A stretch of DNA of 35,331 nt from Gammaproteobacteria bacterium (GTDB lineage: Bacteria > Pseudomonadota > Gammaproteobacteria > JABCZS01), in the NCBI GenBank assembly GCA_021773275.1, contig JAJFKJ010000024.1, positions 1 to 35,331 of the forward strand, written 5' to 3'. Of the stretch, positions 16,485 through 25,478 are shown piece by piece. Numbering within the stretch: position 1 is the first letter of the stretch; every line of letters begins with the position of its first letter. A program made the translations under genes and the position numbers. The notes below the pieces were generated by a model, which was not told the origin of the DNA, did no database searches, and worked only from the letters and a program-made list of their open reading frames with translations.

Positions 16485-17141
16485 ATGGCAAGCTCTATAT
16501 ATGCGCAAGAGAAGTTTTTGGTTGAATTCAATAGGTTAGATGGAATCAGCTTGAGTATGCTCGATAAGTTCATATCTGCAGCGCCCACCGCCATTTTTAG
16601 CAAAGACCGTGAGCATAGATTTTTGGAATCAGACACAACTTTTGCGGGCTTTTCTGATAATACGCCTGATACACTGATAGGTTTAACAGACTTTGAAATG
16701 GGCTGGACTGATGCGGGTAGCTCCCCAGAGGATTTTTTTGCAGGTGATCTCCAAACCATGCATGGCAGGCCTTTGCTTAATGAAAATGAAATTTTGGCGC
16801 CGCCAGGCAAACAAGTGATTGTGGCTAAAGTCAGCAAAAAACCATTAATGTCAGGCAGGCGTTGTATTGGGGTTGTGGGTGCTATTGTAGATTATACAGA
16901 TGCCTTTTTTGCGCAGTCACCCCAGAAAAATGCGTTTCTGCCAACAAAGCTTGAGAGTCTGACAGCTATGGAATATAGGGTTTTGGCTTTATACAATGAT
17001 GGCTTTGCGCGTAAAGAGATGGCGGACATGTTAAATAGCTCTCCACATACAATAGCTTGGCATCTGCGTCAAATCCGTGAAAAATTTAACATTACTACCC
17101 GTAAAGAGATGCTGTTGTTGCAAGAGCGCGAAGAGGGCTAA
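16485..17141 (+). CDS. PAS-LuxR type transcriptional regulator
   Basis: A 218-residue likely cytoplasmic regulator. Residues about 25-140 look like a PAS sensor domain, with the opening LDKFISAAPTAIFSKD typical of PAS. Residues about 150-212 form a LuxR/GerE helix-turn-helix, with LTAMEYRVLALYNDGFARKEMA then the recognition part SSPHTIAWHLRQIREKFN. No phospho-acceptor receiver domain or autoinducer-binding domain is seen, so the signal is unknown. It has a strong AAGGAGAGG ribosome site. It interrupts the usual dnaX-ybaB-recR run on the same strand and may be co-transcribed with dnaX. Confidence 0.85.
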   Translation: MASSIYAQEKFLVEFNRLDGISLSMLDKFISAAPTAIFSKDREHRFLESDTTFAGFSDNTPDTLIGLTDFEMGWTDAGSSPEDFFAGDLQTMHGRPLLNENEILAPPGKQVIVAKVSKKPLMSGRRCIGVVGAIVDYTDAFFAQSPQKNAFLPTKLESLTAMEYRVLALYNDGFARKEMADMLNSSPHTIAWHLRQIREKFNITTRKEMLLLQEREEG

Positions 17142-17211
17142 ATCAGACTTGACCTTAGCGCTAGAATTAGTTACTCTTCTTATTAGTCGATATATTATTT
17201 GAGGGCCGAAA

Positions 17212-17559
17212 ATGACCGATTTTAACCAAATTATGAAGCAAGCACAGCAAGTGCAAAAAAACATCCAAGAAGCGCAAAAGAAAATTGCCCAGTTGCAAGT
17301 TGTAGGTACATCAGGCGGCAACAAAGTGCAAATCACCATGAATGGTCAGCACCTGGCGCAAACAGTTAATATTGATGAAAGCTTACTAAAAGAAGATAGT
17401 GAAGTATTAGAAGACTTGCTTGTTGCGGCTATCAACGATGCTGCACGCAAGGTTGAAGAAAAATCACGTGATCAAATGAGCTCCTTGATGGGCGGCGTTG
17501 AACTGCCTCCAGGTATGCAAAACCCATTTACGGGTGGCGGTAGCGATATTAAAAGCTAA
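17212..17559 (+). CDS. ybaB: Nucleoid-associated protein YbaB/EbfC
   Basis: A small dimeric DNA-binding protein that coats the nucleoid. The 115 residues match family length. It opens with [19 protein letters not shown], the usual amphipathic helix, and has the central [12 protein letters not shown] strand and a glycine-rich tail. Its TAA overlaps the recR ATG by one base, so translation is probably coupled. The dnaX-ybaB-recR linkage is classic; here only the regulator at 16485 separates it from dnaX. Confidence 0.95.
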   Translation: MTDFNQIMKQAQQVQKNIQEAQKKIAQLQVVGTSGGNKVQITMNGQHLAQTVNIDESLLKEDSEVLEDLLVAAINDAARKVEEKSRDQMSSLMGGVELPPGMQNPFTGGGSDIKS

Positions 17560-18158
17560 TGAGTCTAAGCCCGCTGCTGCAAAATTTAATGCAAGGACTG
17601 CGTTGTTTGCCCGGAGTAGGGCCGAAATCAGCGCAGCGGATGACCTTTCACCTGCTGCAACATGACCGCCTTGGTGCCAAACGCCTTATCGAAGCCTTAA
17701 CACAAGCCTTAGAGCATGTAGGTTACTGCCAGTATTGCCGTATGCTTTGTGAAGAGACGGTTTGCCATATTTGCAGTAATGTAAAACGCGATAAAGCCAA
17801 AATATGTATTGTTGAGTCACCTGCTGATGTTATGGCCATTGAGGCAAGCCAGCAGTACCGCGGCCAATATTTTGTGTTGATGGGGCATCTTTCACCATTA
17901 GATGGCATCGGCCCAGAAGATATAGGTATGGAACTGCTTGGCAAACGTTTTGCGCAAGGCGATATCGCTGAGATTATACTGGCGACCAATCCTACTGTTG
18001 AAGGCGATGCTACTGCCTATTATATTGCCGATATGGCTAAACCTTACAAGATTCAAACCACACGCATTGCCCATGGTGTACCTATGGGGGGTGAGCTTGA
18101 GCACGTCGACAGCGGGACACTCGCGCAGGCCCTGGTTGGGCGACGAGAGCTTGAATGA
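17559..18158 (+). CDS. recR: Recombination mediator RecR
   Basis: RecR works with RecO (and RecF) to load RecA onto SSB-coated gaps. The 199 residues match the family. Visible are the N-terminal helix-hairpin-helix ([12 protein letters not shown], about 17-28), the zinc finger with Cys at about 57, 60, 69 and 72, and the TOPRIM domain starting at [13 protein letters not shown] (about 83-95). The stop overlaps the methyltransferase start (ATGA), so a three-gene ybaB-recR-methyltransferase unit is likely. Confidence 0.97.
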   Translation: MSLSPLLQNLMQGLRCLPGVGPKSAQRMTFHLLQHDRLGAKRLIEALTQALEHVGYCQYCRMLCEETVCHICSNVKRDKAKICIVESPADVMAIEASQQYRGQYFVLMGHLSPLDGIGPEDIGMELLGKRFAQGDIAEIILATNPTVEGDATAYYIADMAKPYKIQTTRIAHGVPMGGELEHVDSGTLAQALVGRRELE

Positions 18159-18781
18159 ATATTTCAGAAATAGACGAATACGCAATAGCGCATACGCAGC
18201 CAGATAGCGCATTGCTGCAAGAGCTGACTGCTTACACGCAAGCCCATACCCGCCAGCCACAGATGCTGTGCGGGCCTCTAGTTACACGCACACTGCAGCT
18301 TTTGATTAAGCTATGCCAGGCTAAGCGCGTGCTAGAGATAGGTTGTTTCACGGGTTATAGTGCTTTGGCGATGGCGGAGGCTTTGCCTGCTGATGGCGAG
18401 GTCATTACCTTGGAAATCGACCCGAATAATGCAAAAATTGCGCAATCCTTCCTTGAAAAATCAGAACATGGCCCCAAAGTAACTATACAGCTGGGTGATG
18501 CAATAGCATCGCTAGGTTTATTGCAAGGCCCATTTGATGTGGTCTTTATCGATGCAGATAAACAAGGCTACGGTGATTACATCGAGGCTGTTTTCCCCTT
18601 GCTACGCCAAAGTGGAGTAATTGCATTGGATAATATGCTGCGAGAAGGCCAAGTACTAGACCCGCAGCACGAGACAGCAAAATACATTGATGCATTAAAT
18701 ACCCGTTTAGTGCAGGATGAAAGATTTACAACAATGTTATTGCCATTGCGAGATGGCTTAACGTTATTATATAAATTGTAG
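18155..18781 (+). CDS. SAM-dependent O-methyltransferase (catechol/caffeoyl-CoA type)
   Basis: A class I methyltransferase of the O-MT family 3 type, 208 residues. SAM motif I is [20 protein letters not shown] (about 61-80), followed by TLEIDPNN with the ribose-binding acid. [12 protein letters not shown] and ALDNML supply the acidic metal ligands that position a hydroxyl acceptor. The acceptor in this bacterium is unknown. It overlaps recR by 4 nt and precedes htpG by 25 nt. Confidence 0.9.
   Translation: MNISEIDEYAIAHTQPDSALLQELTAYTQAHTRQPQMLCGPLVTRTLQLLIKLCQAKRVLEIGCFTGYSALAMAEALPADGEVITLEIDPNNAKIAQSFLEKSEHGPKVTIQLGDAIASLGLLQGPFDVVFIDADKQGYGDYIEAVFPLLRQSGVIALDNMLREGQVLDPQHETAKYIDALNTRLVQDERFTTMLLPLRDGLTLLYKL
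18746..18775 (+). promoter_or_regulatory. Candidate htpG promoter
   Basis: TTGCGA (18746-18751), 18 bp, TATAAA (18770-18775), within the end of the methyltransferase gene. No sigma32-type CTTGAAA/CCCAT pair was seen, so heat-shock control through sigma32 is not supported by sequence. Confidence 0.35.
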
Positions 18782-18806
18782 CACTAAATAATTTAGGAGA
18801 TGTAAA

Positions 18807-20720
18807 ATGACAGGTACGCCAACAGCAGAAAAACAAACACATGTTTTTGAAACAGAAGTAAAGCAACTTTTACAGTTAATGATTCATTCACTTTATTCTG
18901 ACAAAGAAATATTTTTGCGTGAACTGGTATCGAACTCATCGGATGCATTAGATAAACTGCGTTTCGAGGCATTGCAAAATAATAAGCTTAAATCCCTGGG
19001 CCAAGATTTGTGTATTCGTGTTGAATTTGATAAAGAAAAACGCACCATTACAGTTTCAGATAATGGCATTGGCATGAGTGAACAAGAAGTTATTGAAAAC
19101 CTCGGTACTATTGCAAAATCCGGCACCAAGGCATTCGTCGAGTCTTTGACTGGCGAGCAAAAGCATGACTCAGCATTAATTGGCCAGTTTGGCGTAGGTT
19201 TTTATGCAAGCTTCATGGTGGCTGATAAAGTTTCAGTGCACACGCGGCGTGGCGACGTAGGAGTTGATGAGGCTGTACTTTGGGAGTCAGCAGGCGACGG
19301 TGAATACACCTTAGAGGCTGCAGATAAAAGCGATATCGGTACAAGGATCACTTTGCATATAAAAGAAGGTGAAGACGAGCTGTTAAACGACTGGAAGTTG
19401 CGTGAGATTATTATTAAGTATTCCGATCATATTTCCTTCCCTGTTGAAATGCCGAAGGCGCAGACAGAAGATGAAGAAAAAAATGAAGATGCTGCAATTA
19501 CCTATGAGTCTGTAAACAAAGCCACAGCTTTATGGATGCGTGCCAAATCTGATATCACAGATGAAGAGTACACAAAGTTCTATCAGCACGTTAGCCACGA
19601 TTTCCAAGACCCGCTGATCTGGACGCACAACAAAGTAGAAGGCAAAACTGAATATACTAATTTGTTATTTATCCCTAAAAAAGCACCGTTTGATTTATAC
19701 CAAGGCGGCGAAAAACGCCATGGCGTGAAGCTATATGTGAAACGCGTGTTTATTATGGATGACGCGGAGCAGTTTATACCACATTATTTACGTTTCGTAA
19801 GAGGTGTGATCGATGCAAATGATTTGCCGTTAAACGTTTCACGCGAAATTTTACAGAATAATCGAGTCGTGGATACTATTCGCGCAGGCTCCGTTAAAAA
19901 AGTATTAGGCTTGCTTGAAAATCTTGCTAAAAATGAGCCCCAGGATTACATCGAGTTTTGGGCTGAATTTGGCCCAGCCATGAAAGAGGGTATCGTTGAA
20001 GATACAAATAATCGCGAGCAGTTAACAAAACTAATGCGTTTTGCAACAACAAAAACAGATGAGCCAGGACAGACGGTATCACTAGACGACTACATTGCGC
20101 GCATGACAGAAGGGCAGGAAAAAATATATTTTGTCACAGGTGAAACATTCCAAGCGGCAAAGAATAGCCCGCATCTGGAAATTTTCCGCAAACGCGGTAT
20201 AGAGGTTCTGCTATTGTCTGATCGCGTAGATGAGTGGGTTACTATGCACATGAAAGATTATCAGGGCAAACAGCTTGAGTCTGTCGCCAAGGGTGCGCTT
20301 GATTTGGGTAGTACTGACGATAAAGAAGATGAAGCACAACGGGAAAGTGAAGACAAAGATTTTGCCCCGCTTATTGCAGCCTTTAAAACTAGCCTGGGCG
20401 ATAAAGTTAAAGATGTGCGTTTAACGCATCGTCTAACAGATTCTCCTGCTTGTGTAGTTGCGGATGAAAATGATATGGGCTTGCAGATGCAGCGGATATT
20501 TAAAGCAGCTGGGCAAGCGATGCCAGCGTCTGCGCCTATTTTGGAACTTAACCCTGAGCACGCATTATTGCAACGTTTGAAAGCAAATATGCCTGCGCAA
20601 GATGAAATCAATGATTGGGGAAGCTTATTGCTGAACCAAGCGATTCTTGCAGAGGGTGGTCAGCTTGACGATCCAGCAGCTTTTGTTAAAACGGTAAATC
20701 AGTTATTGAGCGCGGGGTAG
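18807..20720 (+). CDS. htpG: Molecular chaperone HtpG (Hsp90)
   Basis: Bacterial Hsp90, a dimeric ATP-driven chaperone that remodels client proteins with DnaK. The 637 residues are close to E. coli (624). The GHKL ATPase site is visible: NSSDALDKLRFEAL (about 43-56), DNGIGM (about 85-90) and IGQFGVGFYASFMVADKV (about 123-140). NVSREILQ in the middle domain and a C-terminal dimerisation domain follow. TAGGAG precedes the ATG. The coding end overlaps the end of the convergent transporter gene by 18 nt. Confidence 0.98.
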   Translation: MTGTPTAEKQTHVFETEVKQLLQLMIHSLYSDKEIFLRELVSNSSDALDKLRFEALQNNKLKSLGQDLCIRVEFDKEKRTITVSDNGIGMSEQEVIENLGTIAKSGTKAFVESLTGEQKHDSALIGQFGVGFYASFMVADKVSVHTRRGDVGVDEAVLWESAGDGEYTLEAADKSDIGTRITLHIKEGEDELLNDWKLREIIIKYSDHISFPVEMPKAQTEDEEKNEDAAITYESVNKATALWMRAKSDITDEEYTKFYQHVSHDFQDPLIWTHNKVEGKTEYTNLLFIPKKAPFDLYQGGEKRHGVKLYVKRVFIMDDAEQFIPHYLRFVRGVIDANDLPLNVSREILQNNRVVDTIRAGSVKKVLGLLENLAKNEPQDYIEFWAEFGPAMKEGIVEDTNNREQLTKLMRFATTKTDEPGQTVSLDDYIARMTEGQEKIYFVTGETFQAAKNSPHLEIFRKRGIEVLLLSDRVDEWVTMHMKDYQGKQLESVAKGALDLGSTDDKEDEAQRESEDKDFAPLIAAFKTSLGDKVKDVRLTHRLTDSPACVVADENDMGLQMQRIFKAAGQAMPASAPILELNPEHALLQRLKANMPAQDEINDWGSLLLNQAILAEGGQLDDPAAFVKTVNQLLSAG

Positions 20721-21851
20721 CCATTTATTCACAATAGCTAGAATAGCGCCGTCGCCAGTAACGTTAGCGGCGGTGCCAAGACTATCTTGTGCAACATAAA
20801 GGGCGATCATCAAACCAATAGCGGTATCGTCGAAACCTAGCATGCTGGTAAGCAGGCCAAGTGCCGCAATGACACCACCACCTGGAACGCCGGGTGCCGC
20901 AACCATAATAATGCCTAGCATAAAAATAAATGGCAGCATATCTACAAAGCTGGGCAATGCCATGTTGGGCATAATTAACATAACGGCAACAGCGCAAGAA
21001 GTGAGTGTAATGATGCTGCCAGTAATATGGATGGTCGCGCACAGCGGCACACCAAAATGTGCAACATCATCAGAAACACCATTGTTTTTGACCGAACGCA
21101 AAGTCACAGGAATAGTCGCAGTACTGCTCATCGTGCCTGCAGCTGTAACGTAGGCAGGCAGCATGTTTTTCAATAGCGCTAAAGGGTTGCGGCGTGTGAT
21201 AATGCCAGCAGCAGCGTACTCAACAAATAACCAGACCCAGTGCAAGGTAACAGCAAGCGCTAGCACAAACACAAAGGTGCTTAAAGTATCGATAACTTGT
21301 CCTTCTCCTGCCATAGTGGCAAATATTGTAGCAACGTAATAAGGCAATGCAGGCACAATAACTTTTGCTAGCAGTGCATCCATGATGTTCTTGCCATCGT
21401 TGACAATCTTTTCTAGGGTGACAGCTTTTGTTTTGCTAATCCCAATACCAAAAATAAATGCTGCTAACAGGGCGGAGAGCACTGACATAACAGGTTCAAT
21501 TTGCAGGTTCACATAGGGTAGAAGTGTGCTGACAGGGTCTGACAAATGCGAAAAATGGCTGGTGATTGAAGGCACGGCTTCTCGGGAAACAGTGAGCGCC
21601 AGCAGGCCAGCTAGAATAGTTGAAACATAAGTTAAACCAACAGTCATGCCCAGTGCGCGCCCTGAATTGTGGCCAAGGCCTGCAATACCGCTAGTAATAT
21701 AAAGCAGGATAATGAATGGGATGACGAAAACAAGAAAACCGCCAAACAGCACTTTGAAAGTAACTAGCACGCGCACGAAGCTATCGGGCAAAAAGTGACC
21801 CAATAGTGCACCTATCAGGATGCCCAGTAATAGTTTAAATACAAGCTTCAT
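20703..21851 (-). CDS. Dicarboxylate/amino acid:cation symporter (DAACS family)
   Basis: An inner-membrane secondary transporter of the GltP/DctA/SstT type. The 382 residues hold about eight membrane helices plus two re-entrant hairpins. Signature parts are the serine-rich hairpin GTMSSTATIPVTL (about 240-252), GVPGGGVIAALG (about 323-334) and the cation/substrate helix DSLGTAANVTGDGA (about 355-368). The usual arginine that selects acidic substrates (as in DRFRT) is not seen (DSLGT here), so a neutral substrate such as serine/threonine may be likelier; that is inference. It is divergent from fadD. Confidence 0.88.
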   Translation of the reverse strand: MKLVFKLLLGILIGALLGHFLPDSFVRVLVTFKVLFGGFLVFVIPFIILLYITSGIAGLGHNSGRALGMTVGLTYVSTILAGLLALTVSREAVPSITSHFSHLSDPVSTLLPYVNLQIEPVMSVLSALLAAFIFGIGISKTKAVTLEKIVNDGKNIMDALLAKVIVPALPYYVATIFATMAGEGQVIDTLSTFVFVLALAVTLHWVWLFVEYAAAGIITRRNPLALLKNMLPAYVTAAGTMSSTATIPVTLRSVKNNGVSDDVAHFGVPLCATIHITGSIITLTSCAVAVMLIMPNMALPSFVDMLPFIFMLGIIMVAAPGVPGGGVIAALGLLTSMLGFDDTAIGLMIALYVAQDSLGTAANVTGDGAILAIVNKWLPRAQ

Positions 21852-21861
21852 TACTCCAGTA

Positions 21862-21881
21862 TATCACAGCATTTTGTGATA
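21862..21881. promoter_or_regulatory. Palindrome in the transporter/fadD divergent gap (candidate operator)
   Basis: TATCACA and TGTGATA are exact complements separated by 6 bp, 11-30 bp before the transporter ATG and about 60 bp before fadD. The half-sites face outward compared with the CRP consensus TGTGA-N6-TCACA, so CRP is not claimed. It could be a repressor site or a short hairpin. Confidence 0.4.
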
Positions 21882-21942
21882 ATATTCTTATATCATCTGT
21901 CATCTTAATGTATTTTAAGGTGAAAAACTAAATAGGGTTTTT

Positions 21943-23607
21943 ATGGAAAAGATATGGTTGAATGAGTACCCGGAAGGCGTACCTGCCGAAATTGCGCCGT
22001 TGCCACATCAATCGATTACGGAGATGTTTTTGCAAGCAGCTGGGGAATATCAAGATAAGCCCATGGTTGCGAACATGGGGAAAACGCTTAGTTATAATCA
22101 AGTGGAAAAACTCAGCGGTGATTTGGCCGCCTATTTTAGCGAAGAGCTCAAGTTGCAAAAAGGCGATCGCTTAGCAATCATGATGCCAAATTGCTTACAA
22201 TACGTTGTTGCATTGTATGCGGCTTTACGTGCCGGCCTTATTGTAGCCAATATAAACCCTTTATATACAAAACGTGAATTAGAGCATCAGCTAAATGACA
22301 GTGGTGCAGTAGCTGTTATTGTATTAGCCAATATGGCAAAAACAGTCGATGTTGCATTGCCCGATTGTCGAAATGTGAAGCATGTCATGGTGACACAGCT
22401 CGGCGATCTATTTGACTTCCCGAAATCGAAGCTTATCAACTTTTTGCTTAAATACGTGATCAAGCCTTACCCACGTTATAATCTGCCCCAAGCGATTGCA
22501 TTCAATGACATGTTAGAAATAGGCGCAACATTGCCACATCGAGATATTCCTGTGGAAACGAACGATGTCGCATTTTTACAATACACGGGTGGTACAACGG
22601 GTGTAGCGAAAGGTGCTATGCTGACGCACGCGAATATGTTAGCTAATATTGAGCAAGCTACAGCATGGGTTGGAGATATACTCGAACAAGGCAAAGAGAT
22701 TGTCATTACAGCATTGCCGCTTTATCATATCTTTTCTTTGATGGCTAATTGCCTGCTATTTACCAAAAAGGGCGCTTTAAATGTATTGATTACCAATCCT
22801 CGTGATATCCCTAGCTTCGTCAAGATCTTAAAAAAATATCGTTTCAGTGTAATAACGGGCGTTAACACATTATTTAATGCTTTATTGCATGACCCAAACT
22901 TTGCAAAACTGGATTTTAGCGCTCTGCGTTTAACCATGGGTGGTGGTATGGCGGTGCAGCACGCCGTGGCGCAAAGCTGGAAGAAAGTGACAGGCAAGCC
23001 ACTGATAGAGGCTTATGGTCTTACAGAAACCTCACCAGCAGCCATGATTAACCCTTTTACTAATAAAGAATATACGGGTTCAATTGGGCTACCGCTATCA
23101 TCAACAGAAATTAAGATAGTAGATGAACAGGGTTCAGAATTAGATCTATCTGAAGTAGGGGAGTTGTGCATTCGTGGCCCGCAAGTCATGAAGGGCTATT
23201 GGCAAATGCCAGATGAAACGGCGCATGCAATACGAGAAGATGGTTGGCTGTATACCGGGGATATGGCAAAAATAGATGCACGCGGCTATGTGTTTTTGGT
23301 AGATCGCAAAAAAGACATGGTAAATGTATCGGGCTTTAATGTTTATCCAAACGAAATAGAAGATGTAGTCATGGAGCACCCGGATGTGAAAGAAGCGGCC
23401 GTTATTGGTGTGCCTGATTCTGACACAGGCGAGGCGATAAAGCTATTTGTCGTCCGTGAGCATCAAGGTTTGAACGAAGCCACGCTTCGGGATTATTGCA
23501 AAACCAAATTAACAGGCTACAAACGCCCTAAGTATATTGCTTTTCGCAATGAACTCCCTAAAAATGCAGTAGGCAAGATATTGCGTCGCGATTTACGTGA
23601 GCATTAA
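21943..23607 (+). CDS. fadD: Long-chain fatty acid-CoA ligase
   Basis: Activates long-chain fatty acids to acyl-CoA through an acyl-AMP intermediate for beta-oxidation or lipid use. The 554 residues and N-terminal EKIWLNEYPEGVPAEI match gammaproteobacterial FadD. ANL-superfamily motifs are present: the phosphate loop YTGGTTGVAKGAMLTH (about 212-227), YGLTETSPA, YTGDMAKID, DMVNVSGFNVYPNEIE (the FACS motif) and the C-terminal catalytic lysine in GKILRRDLRE. The ATG follows TAGGG. It converges on minE with only 2 nt between stops. Confidence 0.95.
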   Translation: MEKIWLNEYPEGVPAEIAPLPHQSITEMFLQAAGEYQDKPMVANMGKTLSYNQVEKLSGDLAAYFSEELKLQKGDRLAIMMPNCLQYVVALYAALRAGLIVANINPLYTKRELEHQLNDSGAVAVIVLANMAKTVDVALPDCRNVKHVMVTQLGDLFDFPKSKLINFLLKYVIKPYPRYNLPQAIAFNDMLEIGATLPHRDIPVETNDVAFLQYTGGTTGVAKGAMLTHANMLANIEQATAWVGDILEQGKEIVITALPLYHIFSLMANCLLFTKKGALNVLITNPRDIPSFVKILKKYRFSVITGVNTLFNALLHDPNFAKLDFSALRLTMGGGMAVQHAVAQSWKKVTGKPLIEAYGLTETSPAAMINPFTNKEYTGSIGLPLSSTEIKIVDEQGSELDLSEVGELCIRGPQVMKGYWQMPDETAHAIREDGWLYTGDMAKIDARGYVFLVDRKKDMVNVSGFNVYPNEIEDVVMEHPDVKEAAVIGVPDSDTGEAIKLFVVREHQGLNEATLRDYCKTKLTGYKRPKYIAFRNELPKNAVGKILRRDLREH

Positions 23608-23609
23608 GA

Positions 23610-23870
23610 TTAAGCGAGTGTATCTGGAAGGGTAATATTCAATTCCAAAATAGAGCAGTCGCCAGTGCGCTCTAGCTCAACTTTGACTTGATCTTGATCC
23701 ACTTTTACATATTTACTGATAACGTTGATCAGTTCTTGCTGTAGCTTCGGGATAAAGTCTTTTTGCTCTTCATCGCCACCACGCTGATGCGATACAATAA
23801 TTTGCAGGCGCTTTTTGGCGATATCAGCTGTTGTGTCTTTACGTTGTTTTAAAAAGTTAAATATACTCAT
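23610..23870 (-). CDS. minE: Cell division topological specificity factor MinE
   Basis: MinE stimulates MinD ATPase and drives pole-to-pole oscillation, so that FtsZ assembles at mid-cell. At 86 residues it has family length: membrane-binding MSIFNFLKQRK, then the anti-MinCD helix with AKKRLQIIVSHQR (about 18-30), then the dimerisation domain. The start overlaps the minD stop by 4 nt (ATGA), giving translational coupling. Confidence 0.97.
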   Translation of the reverse strand: MSIFNFLKQRKDTTADIAKKRLQIIVSHQRGGDEEQKDFIPKLQQELINVISKYVKVDQDQVKVELERTGDCSILELNITLPDTLA

Positions 23871-24697
23871 TCTGTAGATGCCCCAAATAGTCGTTGAAAG
23901 ATACCTGCTTTTTCAATAAAGCGCATGGGTGTTTCTTCGCCCAAGAAACGCTTAATTGCATCAGAGTAGGCCTGCCCAGCATCAGAGTCTTTGTCATTGA
24001 TAACGGGTATACCTTCGTTAGAGGCGCGTAACACAGATTTGGACTCTGGAATCACGCCTAACAGCGGTACAGATAAAATCTCTTGAACATCTTGTACGCT
24101 CAACATATCGCCTTTTGCTGCACGTTCTGGAGAGAAGCGGGTAATGAGTAAGTGTTCTTTGATGCGTTCTTTTCCTTCTTCTGCGCGGTGTGAACGGCTT
24201 GCCAAGATACCTAAGATGCGATCAGAGTCACGAACAGAAGAAACTTCAGGGTTAGTGACAATAATTGCCTGGTCAGCAAAATACATTGCCATCACAGCAC
24301 CGGCTTCAATGCCCGCAGGAGAGTCGCAAATGATGTAATCAAAACTTTCTTTTAATTCATTGATAACACGGCCAACGGAGTCTTTGTCGAGCGCATCTTT
24401 GTCGCGTGTTTGCGATGCTGGCAAGATGAATAAATTGTCGAAGCGTTTGTCTTTGATCATGGCTTGATTAAGCGTTGCTTCACCTTGGATAACGTTAACA
24501 AAGTCATAAACGACGCGGCGTTCACAGCCCATCACTAGGTCAAGGTTACGCAAGCCTACATCAAAATCAATGACGGCTGTTCTGTAGCCGCGCTCGGCTA
24601 GGCCGGTACTGATAGCGGCACTAGAGGTCGTTTTACCTACGCCACCTTTACCAGAGGTGACCACTATAACTTCGCAGGTCTGTTTTTTCTTGCTCAA
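23867..24697 (-). CDS. minD: Septum site-determining ATPase MinD
   Basis: A ParA-type ATPase that carries MinC to the membrane. The deviant Walker A SGKGGVGKTT lies at about 15-24 with both lysines, the switch regions follow (DFDVGLRNLDL, DSPAGIE), and a C-terminal amphipathic membrane-targeting helix GIFQRLFG is visible. It is 276 residues. It lies between minC (39-nt gap) and minE (overlapping). Confidence 0.98.
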   Translation of the reverse strand: MSKKKQTCEVIVVTSGKGGVGKTTSSAAISTGLAERGYRTAVIDFDVGLRNLDLVMGCERRVVYDFVNVIQGEATLNQAMIKDKRFDNLFILPASQTRDKDALDKDSVGRVINELKESFDYIICDSPAGIEAGAVMAMYFADQAIIVTNPEVSSVRDSDRILGILASRSHRAEEGKERIKEHLLITRFSPERAAKGDMLSVQDVQEILSVPLLGVIPESKSVLRASNEGIPVINDKDSDAGQAYSDAIKRFLGEETPMRFIEKAGIFQRLFGASTE

Positions 24698-24736
24698 GGT
24701 CTTGTTCCTTTTTTGTAATGTAAGTAATTTAATTAT

Positions 24737-25462
24737 TTACGATAATGTCGTGATGCGCAACTCGTCTCCTTGTAGCGCAACGACGACGGCTTGTTCCCAA
24801 GCTGCTTGTCGTAAGTCTTCGTTCACACTGTATTGCCCAGCAACCGATACTAGTTCGGCTTCTAAGCAGCTACAAAATATGCGTGCGTTCTTGTCGCCAT
24901 TTACACCGGCAAGTGCGCGTCCGCGCAGCGGGGCATAGATGTGGATGTGGCCATCGGCAATTACCTCAGCGCCCGCGCTCACGGGGGCTGTAATGATAAG
25001 GTCGCCGCCACGTGCGTAAATCTGTTGGCCTGAGCGAACAGGCTGGGTAACTAGTAGGCTAGGTGTCTGTGTGCCTGGGTCTTTGGCAGGCTGTAGTTTT
25101 TCTTGTTGTGGCTTCTCTTGTTCGTTATACCGGGTGTCATACATGATGGCGAGGCCTAAGGCCAAGGCTCTGCCATTTTGCTCAGGCGTGCCGCCACGTA
25201 TGCCAACAGGAATTAGCTTATGTTGGCGCATCATATTGAGAAGCTTGGTAAAATCAATTGCTACAGGAAGCGATGCAACTTTTTGTAAGTCTAATACCAC
25301 AGGCGTATTATTGAAAAATTTCGGGGCTTGCTCAACTTTGCTGGCTAACTGCGCGTTCATGGTTTCATAGTCAAGTGACAGCAATTGCAAAGTGGTAAGA
25401 GTATAGGCCGTTCCTTTTAGTAAGAAACTATTATTGTCGACTTGCAATGCAGCATCGGTCAT
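24737..25462 (-). CDS. minC: Septum site-determining inhibitor MinC
   Basis: MinC blocks FtsZ polymerisation away from mid-cell. The 241 residues show an alpha/beta N-terminal FtsZ-inhibitory domain (about 1-105), a Gln/Pro/Lys linker (about 112-135) and a C-terminal beta-helix domain with the RSGQQIYARGGDLII and GAEVIADGHIHIYAPLRGRALAG strands that binds MinD. It begins only 16 nt after the lnt stop, so it may be transcribed from the miaB-phoH-ybeY-corC-lnt unit. Confidence 0.96.
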   Translation of the reverse strand: MTDAALQVDNNSFLLKGTAYTLTTLQLLSLDYETMNAQLASKVEQAPKFFNNTPVVLDLQKVASLPVAIDFTKLLNMMRQHKLIPVGIRGGTPEQNGRALALGLAIMYDTRYNEQEKPQQEKLQPAKDPGTQTPSLLVTQPVRSGQQIYARGGDLIITAPVSAGAEVIADGHIHIYAPLRGRALAGVNGDKNARIFCSCLEAELVSVAGQYSVNEDLRQAAWEQAVVVALQGDELRITTLS

Positions 25463-25478
25463 GAGTATTCATCCTTTT

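Noticed and set aside
21862-21881. CRP site
   Set aside because: The half-sites are in the reverse arrangement (TCACA-N6-TGTGA instead of TGTGA-N6-TCACA).
3071-22170. HIP1-like GCGATCGC octamers at 3071, 3273, 13698 and 22163
   Set aside because: Only four copies were noticed in 35 kb, all inside coding regions; too few to claim a cyanobacterial-style iterated palindrome.
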